Shown: positions 18,555 through 28,885 of the stretch, piece by piece | Position numbering within the stretch: position 1 is the first letter of the stretch | Layout of the letters: each line of letters opens with the position of its first letter | From: Carnobacterium maltaromaticum DSM 20342 | Lineage (GTDB): Bacteria > Bacillota > Bacilli > Lactobacillales > Carnobacteriaceae | DNA: 64,000 nt | Direction of reading: 5' to 3' | NCBI RefSeq assembly: GCF_000744945.1 | Contig: NZ_JQMX01000001.1 | Coordinates: 434,001 to 498,000, forward strand | Translations under genes and position numbers: made by a program | Notes under the pieces: model-generated | What the model saw: the letters and a program-made list of their open reading frames with translations, nothing else | What the model was told of the DNA's origin: nothing | Databases searched by the model: none

Positions 18555-19106
18555 GTGGCTAAAGAAGAGAAGCAAGATTTAAACGAAGAATTAAAAAATA
18601 AGACAGAAGAAGTTGAGGAATCAACAGACACTGAAGTAGAAGAGTTAATTGAAGTTGATGAATTAACTGAAACTAAAGTTGCTTTAGATGAAATGGAAGA
18701 TCGCTATTTACGTTTACAAGCTGAATTGGCGAATATCCGTAAAAGAAATCAAAAAGAGCGTGAAGATGCTGCAAAATATCGTGCACAAAACTTAGCAACA
18801 GAGCTTTTACCAGTTATTGATAATTTGGAACGAGCAATGGCATCACAAGTTAGTGATGAAGAAAGCGAAGGCTTGAAAAAAGGGTTAGAAATGGTTATGA
18901 CGACTTTCAGAACGGCTTTGAAAAATGAAGGGATTGAAGAAATTAATCCTGTCAACGAAGCTTTTGATCCGAATTTCCATCAAGCTGTTCAAACGCAACC
19001 AGTTGAAGAAGGTCAAGAATCAGATACTGTCGTTACCGTTTTACAAAAAGGTTATGTATTAAAAGACCGTGTATTACGACCAGCAATGGTGATTGTTGCT
19101 CAATAA
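18555..19106 (+). CDS. grpE: nucleotide exchange factor GrpE
   Basis: GrpE releases ADP from DnaK. The 183-residue protein has an acidic, Glu-rich N-terminus of some 45 residues, a long coiled coil through EMEDRYLRLQAELANIRKRNQKER, and the C-terminal beta domain with NPNFHQAVQTQP-like sequence (DPNFHQAVQ) and VLQKGYVLKDRVLRPAMV. The start is GTG at 18555, behind AAGGAG. An overlapping out-of-frame ATG two bases earlier is not used. It lies between hrcA and dnaK as usual. Confidence 0.97.
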   Translation: MAKEEKQDLNEELKNKTEEVEESTDTEVEELIEVDELTETKVALDEMEDRYLRLQAELANIRKRNQKEREDAAKYRAQNLATELLPVIDNLERAMASQVSDEESEGLKKGLEMVMTTFRTALKNEGIEEINPVNEAFDPNFHQAVQTQPVEEGQESDTVVTVLQKGYVLKDRVLRPAMVIVAQ

Positions 19107-19239
19107 TTATTGAGTAGTCGATGGTTTTCTTTAGATAATTTCTAGCATTAGGCTTATACTAAAGCTAGAGGCAAAAAATAAGTATTCACTGAGTAATCAG
19201 TATGAATCAATAAATGTTTAAAAACGAAAAAAAAAATAA

Positions 19240-21093
<1,854 letters not shown>

Positions 21094-21123
21094 TCTATAA
21101 CTAATTTAAATGTTCTAGGAGGG

Positions 21124-21156
21124 AGAAGCCAAGGCAAAATGCTTTTGGCTTTTTCT
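21124..21156 (+). terminator. hairpin between dnaK and dnaJ (possible attenuator)
   Basis: AAGCCAAGGC and GCTTTTGGCTT pair imperfectly around AAAAT, followed by a T-run. It would allow partial termination so that dnaK is made in excess over dnaJ. Confidence 0.65.
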
Positions 21157-21240
21157 TCTAGGATGTGGTATGCTTTTAAAGGATAATCGAGAGGTAGCGA
21201 ATGTGACTTAATTTGCATACGTAACGATGGAGGGAATTAG

Positions 21241-22413
21241 ATGGCAAAAAGAGATTATTATGAAGCACTTGGTGTAGCCAAAGGTGCAAGTGACGATGAA
21301 ATAAAAAAAGCTTATCGTAAGCTTTCAAAGAAGTATCATCCAGATATTAACCAAGAAGCTGGTGCAGAAGATAAGTTTAAAGAAATTGCTGAAGCCTATG
21401 AAGTTCTTAGTGATGCACAAAAACGTGCAGCCTATGATCAATACGGTCATGCGAGTACAGATCCAAACTTTGGCGGTGGCGGTTTCGGTGGCGGCGGATT
21501 TGGTGGTTTTGGCGGAAGTAGCGCAGGTTTTGGTGGCGGATTTGAAGATATTTTTGAATCTTTCTTTGGTGGCGGCGGTCGTTCGCAAAATCCAAATGCA
21601 CCAAGACAAGGTGATGACTTACAATATACATTAAATCTTAAGTTTGAAGAAGCTGTTTTTGGGAAAGAAACATCGATTACTTATAACCGTGAAGATACTT
21701 GTGAAACGTGTCATGGGAATGGTGCTAAACCAGGAACAGACCCAGTAACTTGTTCGAAATGTCATGGTTCAGGTACATTGAATGTTGAGCGTAATACACC
21801 ACTTGGTCGTGTTATGACACGCCAAACTTGTGACGTTTGTCATGGAACTGGCCAAGAAATTAAAGAAAAATGTCCAACCTGTCATGGTGCTGGACATGTG
21901 AAAGAACGCCATACTGTTAAAGTAACCGTTCCTGCTGGTGTTGAAGATGGACAACAAATGCGTTTACAAGGTCAAGGTGAAGCAGGTATGAATGGCGGAC
22001 CTCATGGCGATTTATTTGTCGTATTCCGCGTTGAGGAAAGTGATTTGTTTGATCGTGATGGTTCTGAAATTTATTACGATTTACCAATTAGTTTTGTCCA
22101 AGCAGCTCTTGGAGATGAAATTGAAGTTCCAACAGTTCATGGTAAGATTAAATTAAAAGTACCAGCTGGAACCCAAACAGGAACTAATTTCCGTCTAAGA
22201 GGTAAAGGTGCGCCTAAACTTCGTGGGAATGGAACGGGTGACCAACACGTTAAAGTTCAAGTGATTACACCTAAAAACCTTTCTGAGAAACAAGCCAAAG
22301 CAATGCGTGATTTTGCTGAAGCAAGTGGTATAGAAGTTAGTGAACAAGAAGGCAACATTTTTGATAAAGTCAAAGATGCCTTTAAATCAGATGGTAAAAA
22401 AAAACGTAAATAA
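21241..22413 (+). CDS. dnaJ: chaperone DnaJ (Hsp40)
   Basis: DnaJ stimulates the DnaK ATPase and delivers substrates. The J domain (1-70) has the HPD motif in KYHPDINQ. A Gly/Phe-rich linker ([14 protein letters not shown]) follows. The zinc domain has four CxxCxGxG repeats ([32 protein letters not shown]), and then come the C-terminal substrate-binding domains. All key residues are present in 390 residues. It is the last gene of the heat-shock operon, with GGAGGG before the ATG. Confidence 0.98.
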   Translation: MAKRDYYEALGVAKGASDDEIKKAYRKLSKKYHPDINQEAGAEDKFKEIAEAYEVLSDAQKRAAYDQYGHASTDPNFGGGGFGGGGFGGFGGSSAGFGGGFEDIFESFFGGGGRSQNPNAPRQGDDLQYTLNLKFEEAVFGKETSITYNREDTCETCHGNGAKPGTDPVTCSKCHGSGTLNVERNTPLGRVMTRQTCDVCHGTGQEIKEKCPTCHGAGHVKERHTVKVTVPAGVEDGQQMRLQGQGEAGMNGGPHGDLFVVFRVEESDLFDRDGSEIYYDLPISFVQAALGDEIEVPTVHGKIKLKVPAGTQTGTNFRLRGKGAPKLRGNGTGDQHVKVQVITPKNLSEKQAKAMRDFAEASGIEVSEQEGNIFDKVKDAFKSDGKKKRK

Positions 22414-22427
22414 AAAATAATAAGTTG

Positions 22428-22464
22428 GATAACTTGAGGATTTTTCTTCAAGTTATCTTTTTTT
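22428..22464 (+). terminator. terminator of the heat-shock operon
   Basis: GATAACTTGA and TCAAGTTATC form a perfect 10-bp stem around a 10-base loop, followed by seven T residues. Confidence 0.92.
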
Positions 22465-22615
22465 ATGTAAACTTTTACTTGGAAATTGGTTTACTTGTGC
22501 TTTTTTACATTGAGTAAGCCCCTTAACTGCAACTTTTCTTGTATTTAAGCTATTTCATTGGTATAATTTACAGTGACACTTTTGATTAAATAAAGGAAAG
22601 TAGGCAATAAATTAG

Positions 22616-24451
22616 ATGGACAAAAATGAAATGAAAATTCGTCAATCGCGAATCCGAAACTTTTCGATTATCGCCCATATTGACCATGGAAAATCTACGT
22701 TAGCCGATCGTATTTTAGAAAAAACGGATACGGTAGCTAATCGTGATATGCAAGCACAATTGTTAGATTCTATGGACTTAGAAAGAGAACGTGGGATTAC
22801 AATTAAATTAAATGCAGTTGAACTAACGTACACAGCTAAAGATGGAATTGATTATACATTCCATTTAATTGACACTCCTGGACACGTCGATTTTACCTAC
22901 GAGGTTTCTAGAAGTTTAGCGGCCTGTGAAGGAGCTATTTTAGTGGTTGATGCTGCCCAAGGAATTGAAGCACAAACACTGGCCAATGTTTATTTAGCCT
23001 TAGATAATGATTTAGAAATTATTCCAGTTATTAATAAAATAGATTTACCCGCCGCCGATCCAGAGCGCGTTCGTGGAGAAATTGAAGATGTGATTGGAAT
23101 TGATGCCAGTGATGCCGTTTTAGCGAGTGCTAAAGCTGGTATTGGGATTGAAGATATTTTAGAACAGATTGTTGAAAAAGTTCCAGCACCAACTGGCGAT
23201 TTAGATGCTCCATTACAAGCTTTAATCTTTGATTCAGTCTATGATTCTTACCGTGGAGTTATTTTAAATGTCCGCATTATGTCGGGTGTGGTTAAATCTG
23301 GCGATAAGATTCAAATGATGAGCAATGGAGCGACATTTGAAGTTGCTGATGTGGGGATTTTCTCACCAAAACCAATTAAACGTGATTTCTTAATGGTCGG
23401 GGATGTTGGTTATATTACGGCTAGTATAAAAACTGTGCAAGACACTCGAGTTGGGGATACTATTACACTTGCAAATAATCCAGCAACAGAAGCCTTGCCT
23501 GGTTATCGTAAAATGAATCCAATGGTTTATTGCGGCTTGTATCCAATTGATTCTTCCCGTTACAATGAATTACGTGAAGCATTAGAACGCCTGCAACTAA
23601 ACGATGCGGCTTTGCAATTTGAAGCTGAGACTTCTCAAGCATTAGGTTTTGGTTTCCGTTGTGGTTTCCTAGGACTCTTGCATATGGACGTTATTCAAGA
23701 ACGTTTAGAACGTGAATTTGATTTAGATTTGATTACAACTGCTCCGTCAGTAATCTATCATGTGAATCTGACTGATGGTTCAGAAGTTGTGGTGGACAAT
23801 CCGGCAGAAATGCCTGAACAAGGGGTTATTGACTCTGTTGAAGAGCCTTACGTTAAAGCGAGTATTATGGTACCAAATGACTACGTTGGAGCTGTAATGG
23901 AGATTGCACAGCGTAAGCGTGGAGAATTTATTACAATGGACTATTTAGATGAGTTCCGTGTCAATGTAATCTATGAAATTCCATTATCTGAGATTGTTTA
24001 TGATTTCTTTGATAAATTAAAATCAAGTACAAAAGGCTATGCTTCTTTAGATTATGATTTGATTGGTTACCGTCCAAGTAAATTGGTTAAGATGGAAATC
24101 ATGTTAAATTCTGAAAAAGTAGATGCATTAAGCTTTATTGTACATCGTGATTTTGCTTACGAACGTGGTAAAATTATTGTTGAGAAATTAAGATCATTAA
24201 TTCCACGTCAGCAGTTTGAAGTTCCAATTCAAGCAGCGATTGGAAATAAAATTCTTTCACGTTCAACAATTAAAGCTTTGCGTAAAAACGTATTAGCAAA
24301 ATGTTATGGTGGAGATATTTCACGTAAACGTAAATTGCTTGAGAAACAAAAAGAAGGTAAAAAACGCATGAAACAAATCGGTTCGGTTGAAGTACCTCAG
24401 GATGCCTTCATGGCTGTTCTGAAAATGGACGAGGATCAACCTAAGAAGTAG
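22616..24451 (+). CDS. lepA: elongation factor 4 (LepA)
   Basis: LepA/EF4 is a ribosome-bound GTPase related to EF-G. It shows [14 protein letters not shown] (P-loop), [17 protein letters not shown] and NKIDLP, then domains II, III, V and the EF4-specific C-terminal domain ([31 protein letters not shown]). The length of 611 residues is typical. The ATG at 22616 is about 11 bases from AAAGGAAAGTAGG. The gene is intact, although a decayed integrative element starts about 110 bases after its stop. Confidence 0.97.
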   Translation: MDKNEMKIRQSRIRNFSIIAHIDHGKSTLADRILEKTDTVANRDMQAQLLDSMDLERERGITIKLNAVELTYTAKDGIDYTFHLIDTPGHVDFTYEVSRSLAACEGAILVVDAAQGIEAQTLANVYLALDNDLEIIPVINKIDLPAADPERVRGEIEDVIGIDASDAVLASAKAGIGIEDILEQIVEKVPAPTGDLDAPLQALIFDSVYDSYRGVILNVRIMSGVVKSGDKIQMMSNGATFEVADVGIFSPKPIKRDFLMVGDVGYITASIKTVQDTRVGDTITLANNPATEALPGYRKMNPMVYCGLYPIDSSRYNELREALERLQLNDAALQFEAETSQALGFGFRCGFLGLLHMDVIQERLEREFDLDLITTAPSVIYHVNLTDGSEVVVDNPAEMPEQGVIDSVEEPYVKASIMVPNDYVGAVMEIAQRKRGEFITMDYLDEFRVNVIYEIPLSEIVYDFFDKLKSSTKGYASLDYDLIGYRPSKLVKMEIMLNSEKVDALSFIVHRDFAYERGKIIVEKLRSLIPRQQFEVPIQAAIGNKILSRSTIKALRKNVLAKCYGGDISRKRKLLEKQKEGKKRMKQIGSVEVPQDAFMAVLKMDEDQPKK

Positions 24452-24512
24452 TAAGGGTTTGTTTGAAAACAATTTAATAATACAGGGAGAATATTAATGT
24501 TCTTCCGCCATT

Positions 24513-24560
24513 CTTCCGACCAAAAAGAAATTTACTTAATTTTTGGTCGGAAGTTTTTTT
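24513..24560. terminator. bidirectional terminator between lepA and the integrase remnant
   Basis: CTTCCGACCAAAAA and TTTTTGGTCGGAAG form a 14-bp perfect stem with a 13-base loop, followed by seven T residues on the plus strand. It separates lepA from the convergent integrase gene. A second TTCTTCCG lies just outside it at about 24,500. Confidence 0.85.
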
Positions 24561-24912
24561 ATTCTATGCATTGTCTTTCAACATTTTCTCGAAAATGTCG
24601 ACCGTTTCTTTCTTCATTTTTTCGGTTATGTGAGAGTAGGTATCTAAAGTAGTTGAAATTCGTGAGTGGCCTAATCTAGCTTGTATTTCTTTTGGTTTAG
24701 CACCATTTTCTAATAACATAGTAGCATGAGTGTGCCGAAAAGAGTGGAAACTGAAATCTACATCAATATTTTTTCTTACATATCCGCACGACCATTTGAT
24801 GCTATTAGGTGTTACTGGATCACCATTTTCTTTAGTACATACAAAATCAGTAATAGTATAATGTTGGCCATAAAATATTTTGTTTTCTTTCTGCCTTTTA
24901 CTCCATATTTTT

Positions 24913-24917
24913 AAAAT
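24913..24917 (+). repeat. target-site duplication AAAAT, left copy
   Basis: AAAAT here matches AAAAT at 25978-25982 on the other side of the IS element. Collapsing the two copies restores the integrase frame. Confidence 0.7.
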
Positions 24918-24923
24918 CGCCAA

Positions 24924-24944
24924 TTGTAAAATTAAGCTAGACAA
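24924..24944 (+). repeat. left inverted repeat core of the IS30 element
   Basis: The 21-base core contains AAATTAAGCTAGACAA and matches the complement of 25953-25973 at 20 of 21 positions. Confidence 0.9.
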
Positions 24945-25010
24945 CTAAAAAAGTCATTTGTGCTACACTCAAAATAGTTCCGTCGAAAGAATTATAAGGA
25001 GTGAGTACAA

Positions 25011-25970
25011 ATGACCTATACCCATCTTACACCAACTGAACTCGTAATGATAGAAGCTTATTTCAATCAATCACACTCTGTTTCAAAAGTAGCCCATCTA
25101 GTACAACGTTCTCGACAAACCATTTATAATGTCTATCGTTTTCTTAAATCTGGTGGAAGCGCAATAAGCTACTATGAACAATATAAGAAAAACAAACGTA
25201 ACTGCGGAAGACGTCCAATTGTGTTACCAGATGGGCAACAAGAATACATTCAAAAAAAGGTGGCTCAAGGGTGGACTCCAGATGTCCTTATTGGTCGAGC
25301 AGAGTTTCCTATTGCTTGTTCGGTACGTACACTATATCGGATGTTTAAAGATAAAACCTTTGACCCTCACGATTTACCAATGAAAGGGAAAAGAAAACCA
25401 AACGGACATAAAGAAAAAAGAGGAAAACAAGCTTTTCGCCGTTCGATTCAGGATAGAACAACTGATTATATACAGTTCAATCATGAGTTTGGTCACCTAG
25501 AAGGTGACACCATTGTCGGTGGAAAACATAAAAGTGCGGTGATCACGTTAGTTGAGCGATTATCTAAAGTGATCATCACCTTGAAACCCGCTGGTAGGCA
25601 AGCTATAGATATTGAGAATAGACTGAATCAATGGTTTCAATCTGTACCGAAACACTTGTTTAAATCCATCACATTTGATTGTGGAAAAGAGTTCTCGAAT
25701 TGGAAAAAGATTAGTAATACCAATGATATTTCGATTTATTTCGCTGATCCAGGAACACCTTCTCAACGAGGACTAAATGAACATTCGAATGGCTTATTAC
25801 GTAAAGATGGCTTATATAAAGCTATGGATTTTAATGAGGTATCCGAAACCTTTATCCAATCGGTGGCATCAAAACGAAATCATATTCCTAGAAAATCATT
25901 ACACTATCGCACACCATTGGAAGTATTTTTGAGTTACGTAGGTAAAGATGATTTGTCTAGCTTAATTTGA
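25011..25970 (+). CDS. IS30-family transposase
   Basis: The 319-residue protein has the N-terminal HTH region of IS30 transposases (LTPTELVMIEAYFNQSHSVSKVAHLVQRSRQTIYN) and the catalytic DDE core. The first Asp is in GHLEGDTIVGG, the second in FDCGKEFSNW and the Glu in QRGLNEHSNGLLR. AAGGAG lies upstream of the ATG and the stop codon lies inside the right inverted repeat, leaving no room for other genes. The frame is intact, so the copy may still be active. It resembles the IS30 elements common in enterococci and relatives. Confidence 0.95.
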   Translation: MTYTHLTPTELVMIEAYFNQSHSVSKVAHLVQRSRQTIYNVYRFLKSGGSAISYYEQYKKNKRNCGRRPIVLPDGQQEYIQKKVAQGWTPDVLIGRAEFPIACSVRTLYRMFKDKTFDPHDLPMKGKRKPNGHKEKRGKQAFRRSIQDRTTDYIQFNHEFGHLEGDTIVGGKHKSAVITLVERLSKVIITLKPAGRQAIDIENRLNQWFQSVPKHLFKSITFDCGKEFSNWKKISNTNDISIYFADPGTPSQRGLNEHSNGLLRKDGLYKAMDFNEVSETFIQSVASKRNHIPRKSLHYRTPLEVFLSYVGKDDLSSLI

Positions 25971-25973
25971 CAA
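25953..25973 (+). repeat. right inverted repeat core of the IS30 element
   Basis: Complement of the left core with one mismatch. It overlaps the transposase stop codon. Confidence 0.9.
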
Positions 25974-25977
25974 ACGA

Positions 25978-25982
25978 AAAAT
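25978..25982 (+). repeat. target-site duplication AAAAT, right copy
   Basis: Second copy of AAAAT; see the left copy. A further A precedes it, so the limit is uncertain by one base. Confidence 0.65.
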
Positions 25983-26891
25983 AGAAATAATAGAATCACC
26001 AAGTGAAATAGTTCTATATGATGACTGCGTTTTTGGAGTGCCTATTGATATATCTTTTTTCTTCATTATCATAATTTTATCAACGGAAAGAGTTTTGTTT
26101 TCAAAATCAATATTATCCCAGGTTAAACCACAAACTTCAGAACGTCTTAATCCTGTATGAAATGCAATCATCATAGGAATGTAAAAAGAATTATTTGGTT
26201 GAATGAAGTCAATCATATTTTTAAAATCGGAATAGGTGAAAATTTTTAGGTCATCTTTTGTTTTTTTCATATTTACATCATGTTTTGGCATCTCAACATA
26301 GAACATTGGGTTTTCTTTAATTAATTGGTGAGGGTAGACAGCTTTTTTAAAAGCGCCTTTCAAGACAGTTCCAATTATTTCAATCGTCTGTTTTGCTTTG
26401 CCTTCTTTAAATTTGTCATTTATAAGTTCCTGCAATATAGCGGGTTTTATTGATTTTAGTTTATACATACCAATTTTAGGCAAAATATGATTGTCAATGA
26501 TCCCTCTATAATTTTCTTGAGTATTATATTTTAAGTTGAGAACAACATAACTATCAAACCAAAAGTTAAAATAATCATGAACAGAAATATCAGATAAATC
26601 TACTACTTGGCCAGTTGTCTCGTATTCACTTATAGCTTTTCTCATGGCTTCCAATGCTTCACTTTTAGTTTTACCACCAGCTCGCTCAATTCTATTTCTT
26701 TTACCATTGATACGAGCAGCTTCGATAGTGTAATACCAGTTATTACCTTTTTTTCTAACCGAACCTTGCATATGAATTCGTCCTTTCGAAGTACGGAATA
26801 TGATGAAAAAATTCACGTATTTAAGTTTATTTTAAAATGAATTTATGGATTTTATTTAACTGAATACGAATGTATGTTCTTTTTTATTTTT

Positions 26892-26916
26892 AAAGAAAAG
26901 CCCGAAGGCTAATCTT
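26892..26916 (-). terminator. terminator of the membrane/OB-like gene
   Basis: Read on the minus strand, AGCC-TTCG-GGCT with flanking AAAGA / TCTTT pairs ends in a T-rich stretch. The UUCG tetraloop makes it a stable small hairpin. Confidence 0.7.
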
Positions 26917-27567
26917 TTATCTATTAATGATATAAGCAGTTACAGCGGGTATTGTAATAGTGCCACCTATAGTTGATTCATATGAAATTAATCCATTGCT
27001 AGAACCGTAAATTGTAATTATATCATTTTCCAAAATTCTTTCTTGAACAATACTTTTACCATACTTAACAAGAACGATTGTATCATAATTTTCATTTACT
27101 GCTAAGCGTAACTGTGTTTCAGAAGCGTCTTCCATTACTTGAATTACCTCACCACTTAATACTATTTTTTCATTTTGAAAATTATCGGGTGTTCGTGCAA
27201 GATTTTCAAATGTCACGTCTGTTCTATAGGTTGAAAGATCTTTGTTAGCGGCTTCTGATTCTTCTAACATTTTTACTAATTCTTCATTTACAGCACTAGA
27301 ATCAGAAGTACTGCTTTCGCTAGAGATTGCAACTTCGCTGCTATTCTCTTTATTAGTATCTTTTTGAGCTGATGAAGCCTCATTACTTTCAGAATTTTTC
27401 GGTAGTAATATAATACCAAAAATAAAGATAGCAAATCCTGCAACTAAAATTCCAGTATTACGTTTAACCTTTGAATTTTTTCTAATAAATCCAATAATGA
27501 ACAAACAAATACCTACTACAATAGCTAAAAAACCAATTAAAAGTGAAAATGCTCCTAAAATTTCCAT
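26917..27567 (-). CDS. two-helix membrane protein with Ser-rich linker and OB-like domain (putative lysogenic conversion)
   Basis: The 216-residue protein has two N-terminal membrane helices (about 5-28 and 38-55) and a Ser/Glu-rich linker (to about 100). A compact C-terminal domain has FENLARTPDNFQNEKIVLSGEVIQV and LENDIITIYGSSNG, which resembles the OB-fold domains of exported or membrane proteins often found between integrase and repressor in Lactobacillales phages. Genes at this place are commonly expressed by the prophage and some block superinfection. That role here is inferred from position only. CTGGAGGAG precedes the ATG at 27567. Confidence 0.75.
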   Translation of the reverse strand: MEILGAFSLLIGFLAIVVGICLFIIGFIRKNSKVKRNTGILVAGFAIFIFGIILLPKNSESNEASSAQKDTNKENSSEVAISSESSTSDSSAVNEELVKMLEESEAANKDLSTYRTDVTFENLARTPDNFQNEKIVLSGEVIQVMEDASETQLRLAVNENYDTIVLVKYGKSIVQERILENDIITIYGSSNGLISYESTIGGTITIPAVTAYIINR

Positions 27568-27613
27568 TTTTCTCCTCCAGTTATGTTATAATATATTTGT
27601 CAAAATATTATCT

Positions 27614-27651
27614 GCTCTAATCAGTCCCCACGACTTGTTAGAGCTTTTTTT
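27614..27651 (+). terminator. hairpin with T-run in the integrative element
   Basis: GCTCTAA and TTAGAGC flank an inner AGTC-CCCAC-GACT hairpin, followed by T residues on the plus strand. No plus-strand gene lies just upstream, so it may instead be part of a small RNA or serve the minus strand weakly. Confidence 0.55.
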
Positions 27652-28077
27652 ATTTGTATAGAAACCTTTCCATTTCAAGGGGGAGGTTGTAGTAATCTAA
27701 TATTGTATATTTATTATCGATTCCTAAGCCTTCATGCGATCCGTCAATTCTCAAATTAGAAGCAAAATAATTGGCTTCCATTTCTATTTTTAAAGACGAA
27801 GTTAATGATTGCGATGAAAGAAAAGGAGTATTGGAATTTGAATGAAATATTGAGTGAGCTAATTCATGTGCACATGTGAAGTTCAAATAATCTTTACTTA
27901 TATTATTGTTCAAATGAATAAACTTAATTCGCAATTCCTTATTGTAATATCCGTATATGCCACCTAAATCTTCCATAATAATTTTTACACCTAGTTTATC
28001 AGCTAATTAAAATGGGTCTCTGGTTTGATGATTATTAACTAATAAATGTAATTTTTTATCAATAATATCTAAACTCA
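27650..28077 (-). pseudogene. ImmA/IrrE-type metallopeptidase with a premature stop
   Basis: The intact product would start MSLDIIDKKLHLLV at 28077, 9 bases after the repressor stop and behind AGGTGA. After TRDPF the codon at 28009-28007 is TAA, and the same frame then continues LADKLGVKIIMEDLGGIYG through the zinc motif HELAH to LEMERFLYK. A single substitution (most simply GAA to TAA) explains the break. In related elements such proteases cleave the partner repressor and trigger excision. A restart at the ATG at 27976 would give a 108-residue product that keeps HELAH but lacks the N-terminus. Confidence 0.88.
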
Positions 28078-28086
28078 TTTAGTCAC

Positions 28087-28509
28087 CTAATTTCGATACT
28101 TTTTAGGAGTAAATTTCTTTTTTGCTTCTTGTTTAGCAATTCTCAACGAATTTTCAAGCGACATGATTAATAGCTCTCTAGTGTTGTCGTCCATTTCTCC
28201 ATTTTCTTTTGAGTAGTGTGCATTGTTCTCCAAATCTTCTATCATAGCTTGCAATCGTTCAGAGATATCTTTTTCATCTTTATCCGTTAATTCATAATAC
28301 TTTTTTTCTGGTTCAATTCTACCTAAAAGGTAGTCCGTACTAACTTCTAAAGCATCAGCAATAGATGATAATTCCGTTTCTCTTATTGGTCTTTCACCAG
28401 ATTCAATTCTATTCATAACACTTTTATTAAGCTTGATTTTATCTGCAAGTTCTTTTTGAGTCATATTTTTATTTTCTCTAAGTTCAGTGATTCGTTCTCC
28501 GATATCCAA
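28087..28509 (-). CDS. XRE-family HTH repressor (CI/ImmR-like)
   Basis: The N-terminal helix-turn-helix (residues about 2-60) reads IGERITELRENKNMTQKELADKIKLNKSVMNRIESGERP and ends VSTDYLLG, the typical XRE pattern. The C-terminal part is a charged, helical tail. GGAAGG lies nine bases before the TTG at 28509 and is too close to the GTG at 28518, so TTG is preferred. It is followed by the broken immA gene, the standard repressor-antirepressor pair, and preceded by a set of TTTC/GAAA dyads that are its probable operators. Confidence 0.88.
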   Translation of the reverse strand: MDIGERITELRENKNMTQKELADKIKLNKSVMNRIESGERPIRETELSSIADALEVSTDYLLGRIEPEKKYYELTDKDEKDISERLQAMIEDLENNAHYSKENGEMDDNTRELLIMSLENSLRIAKQEAKKKFTPKKYRN

Positions 28510-28523
28510 AAATATCACCTTCC

Positions 28524-28591
28524 TTTCTATAATAGCAATATTATTTTAACATGTTTCCATAATAGAAATAAATTAATTTCTAAATCAGAAA
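28524..28591. promoter_or_regulatory. operator cluster between repressor and rightward genes
   Basis: Two perfect 15-base dyads of the form TTTC-N7-GAAA lie at 28554-28568 and 28577-28591, and a third, weaker copy (TTTC-N7-GCAA) at 28524-28538. Centre-to-centre distances are 30 and 23 bases. The position between a CI-like repressor and divergent genes is that of a lysogeny switch. Confidence 0.7.
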
Positions 28592-28621
28592 CAAAAGTAT
28601 TTACATTTCTGTTTTAGCGAC

Positions 28622-28885
28622 GTGATATATATAGTTGATGATTACACTAAAGATCATATTTATGCTTATCAAAATAAATATTTTACGCATGGGTTTTCGC
28701 ATGGTGGAACGTTGCAAGCATTAGTCTTGGAATTTAGCGAATTCATTAGATTAGGCAAGGAGGTTCATGGAAAGCAAGGTTATCGAGGTTTGGATTGCGA
28801 ACATTGGGGTTACGATAAATCAAGCCAGTTAGAAATAATTGAATACGCTAAAGAAATTGGTTATCTGAGGGAGGTAAAAAAATGA
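28622..28885 (+). CDS. small element-encoded protein, unknown; start uncertain
   Basis: The frame gives 87 residues with FSHGGTLQALVLEFSEFIRLGKEVHG and GLDCEHWGYDKSSQLEIIEYAKEIGYL. I do not recognise a family. The only plausible start is GTG at 28622, which lacks a ribosome binding site. A promoter-like TTTACA (28600-28605) with TGATAT 17 bases later would start transcription after that GTG. The 5' end may therefore have been lost when the element decayed, or the mRNA is read from an internal start. It overlaps the next gene by four bases. Confidence 0.5.
   Translation: MIYIVDDYTKDHIYAYQNKYFTHGFSHGGTLQALVLEFSEFIRLGKEVHGKQGYRGLDCEHWGYDKSSQLEIIEYAKEIGYLREVKK

Larger units (their letters stand above)
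24918..25977 (+). mobile_element. IS30-family insertion sequence
   Basis: About 1,060 bases carry one transposase gene between matching ends. The 21-base cores TTGTnAAATTAAGC.. at 24924-24944 and its complement at 25953-25973 differ at one position. A few bases outside the cores are not symmetrical, but the apparent AAAAT duplication on both sides fixes the limits. It restores the host gene in frame when collapsed. IS30 elements usually duplicate 2-3 bases, so a 5-base repeat is slightly unusual and may be partly chance in an A-rich target. Confidence 0.9.
24564..26771 (-). pseudogene. int: phage-type tyrosine integrase split by an IS30 insertion
   Basis: The gene reads leftward in two pieces. 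The N-terminal piece (26771 to 25978) has the SAM-like core-binding region and the first catalytic Arg in HTGLRRSEVCGL. The C-terminal piece (24917 to 24564) has FHSFRHTHATM (His and Arg), LGHSRIS and the nucleophile in LDTYSH. Removing the insertion plus one copy of AAAAT joins them in frame as SLGDSIISILKIWSKR and gives a protein of about 380 residues, normal for this family. The start at 26771 (MQGSVRKKG) has AAAGGA upstream. The insertion separates catalytic residues, so the gene is inactive. Confidence 0.93.

Noticed and set aside
24480..24560. attL/attR direct repeats for the integrative element
   Set aside because: I compared this stretch by eye with 28,500-28,620 and 29,100-29,180 and found no shared run long enough to call.
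27614..27651. Small RNA gene in the integrative element
   Set aside because: The hairpin with T-run could end a small RNA, but I see no clear promoter at a suitable distance upstream on the plus strand.
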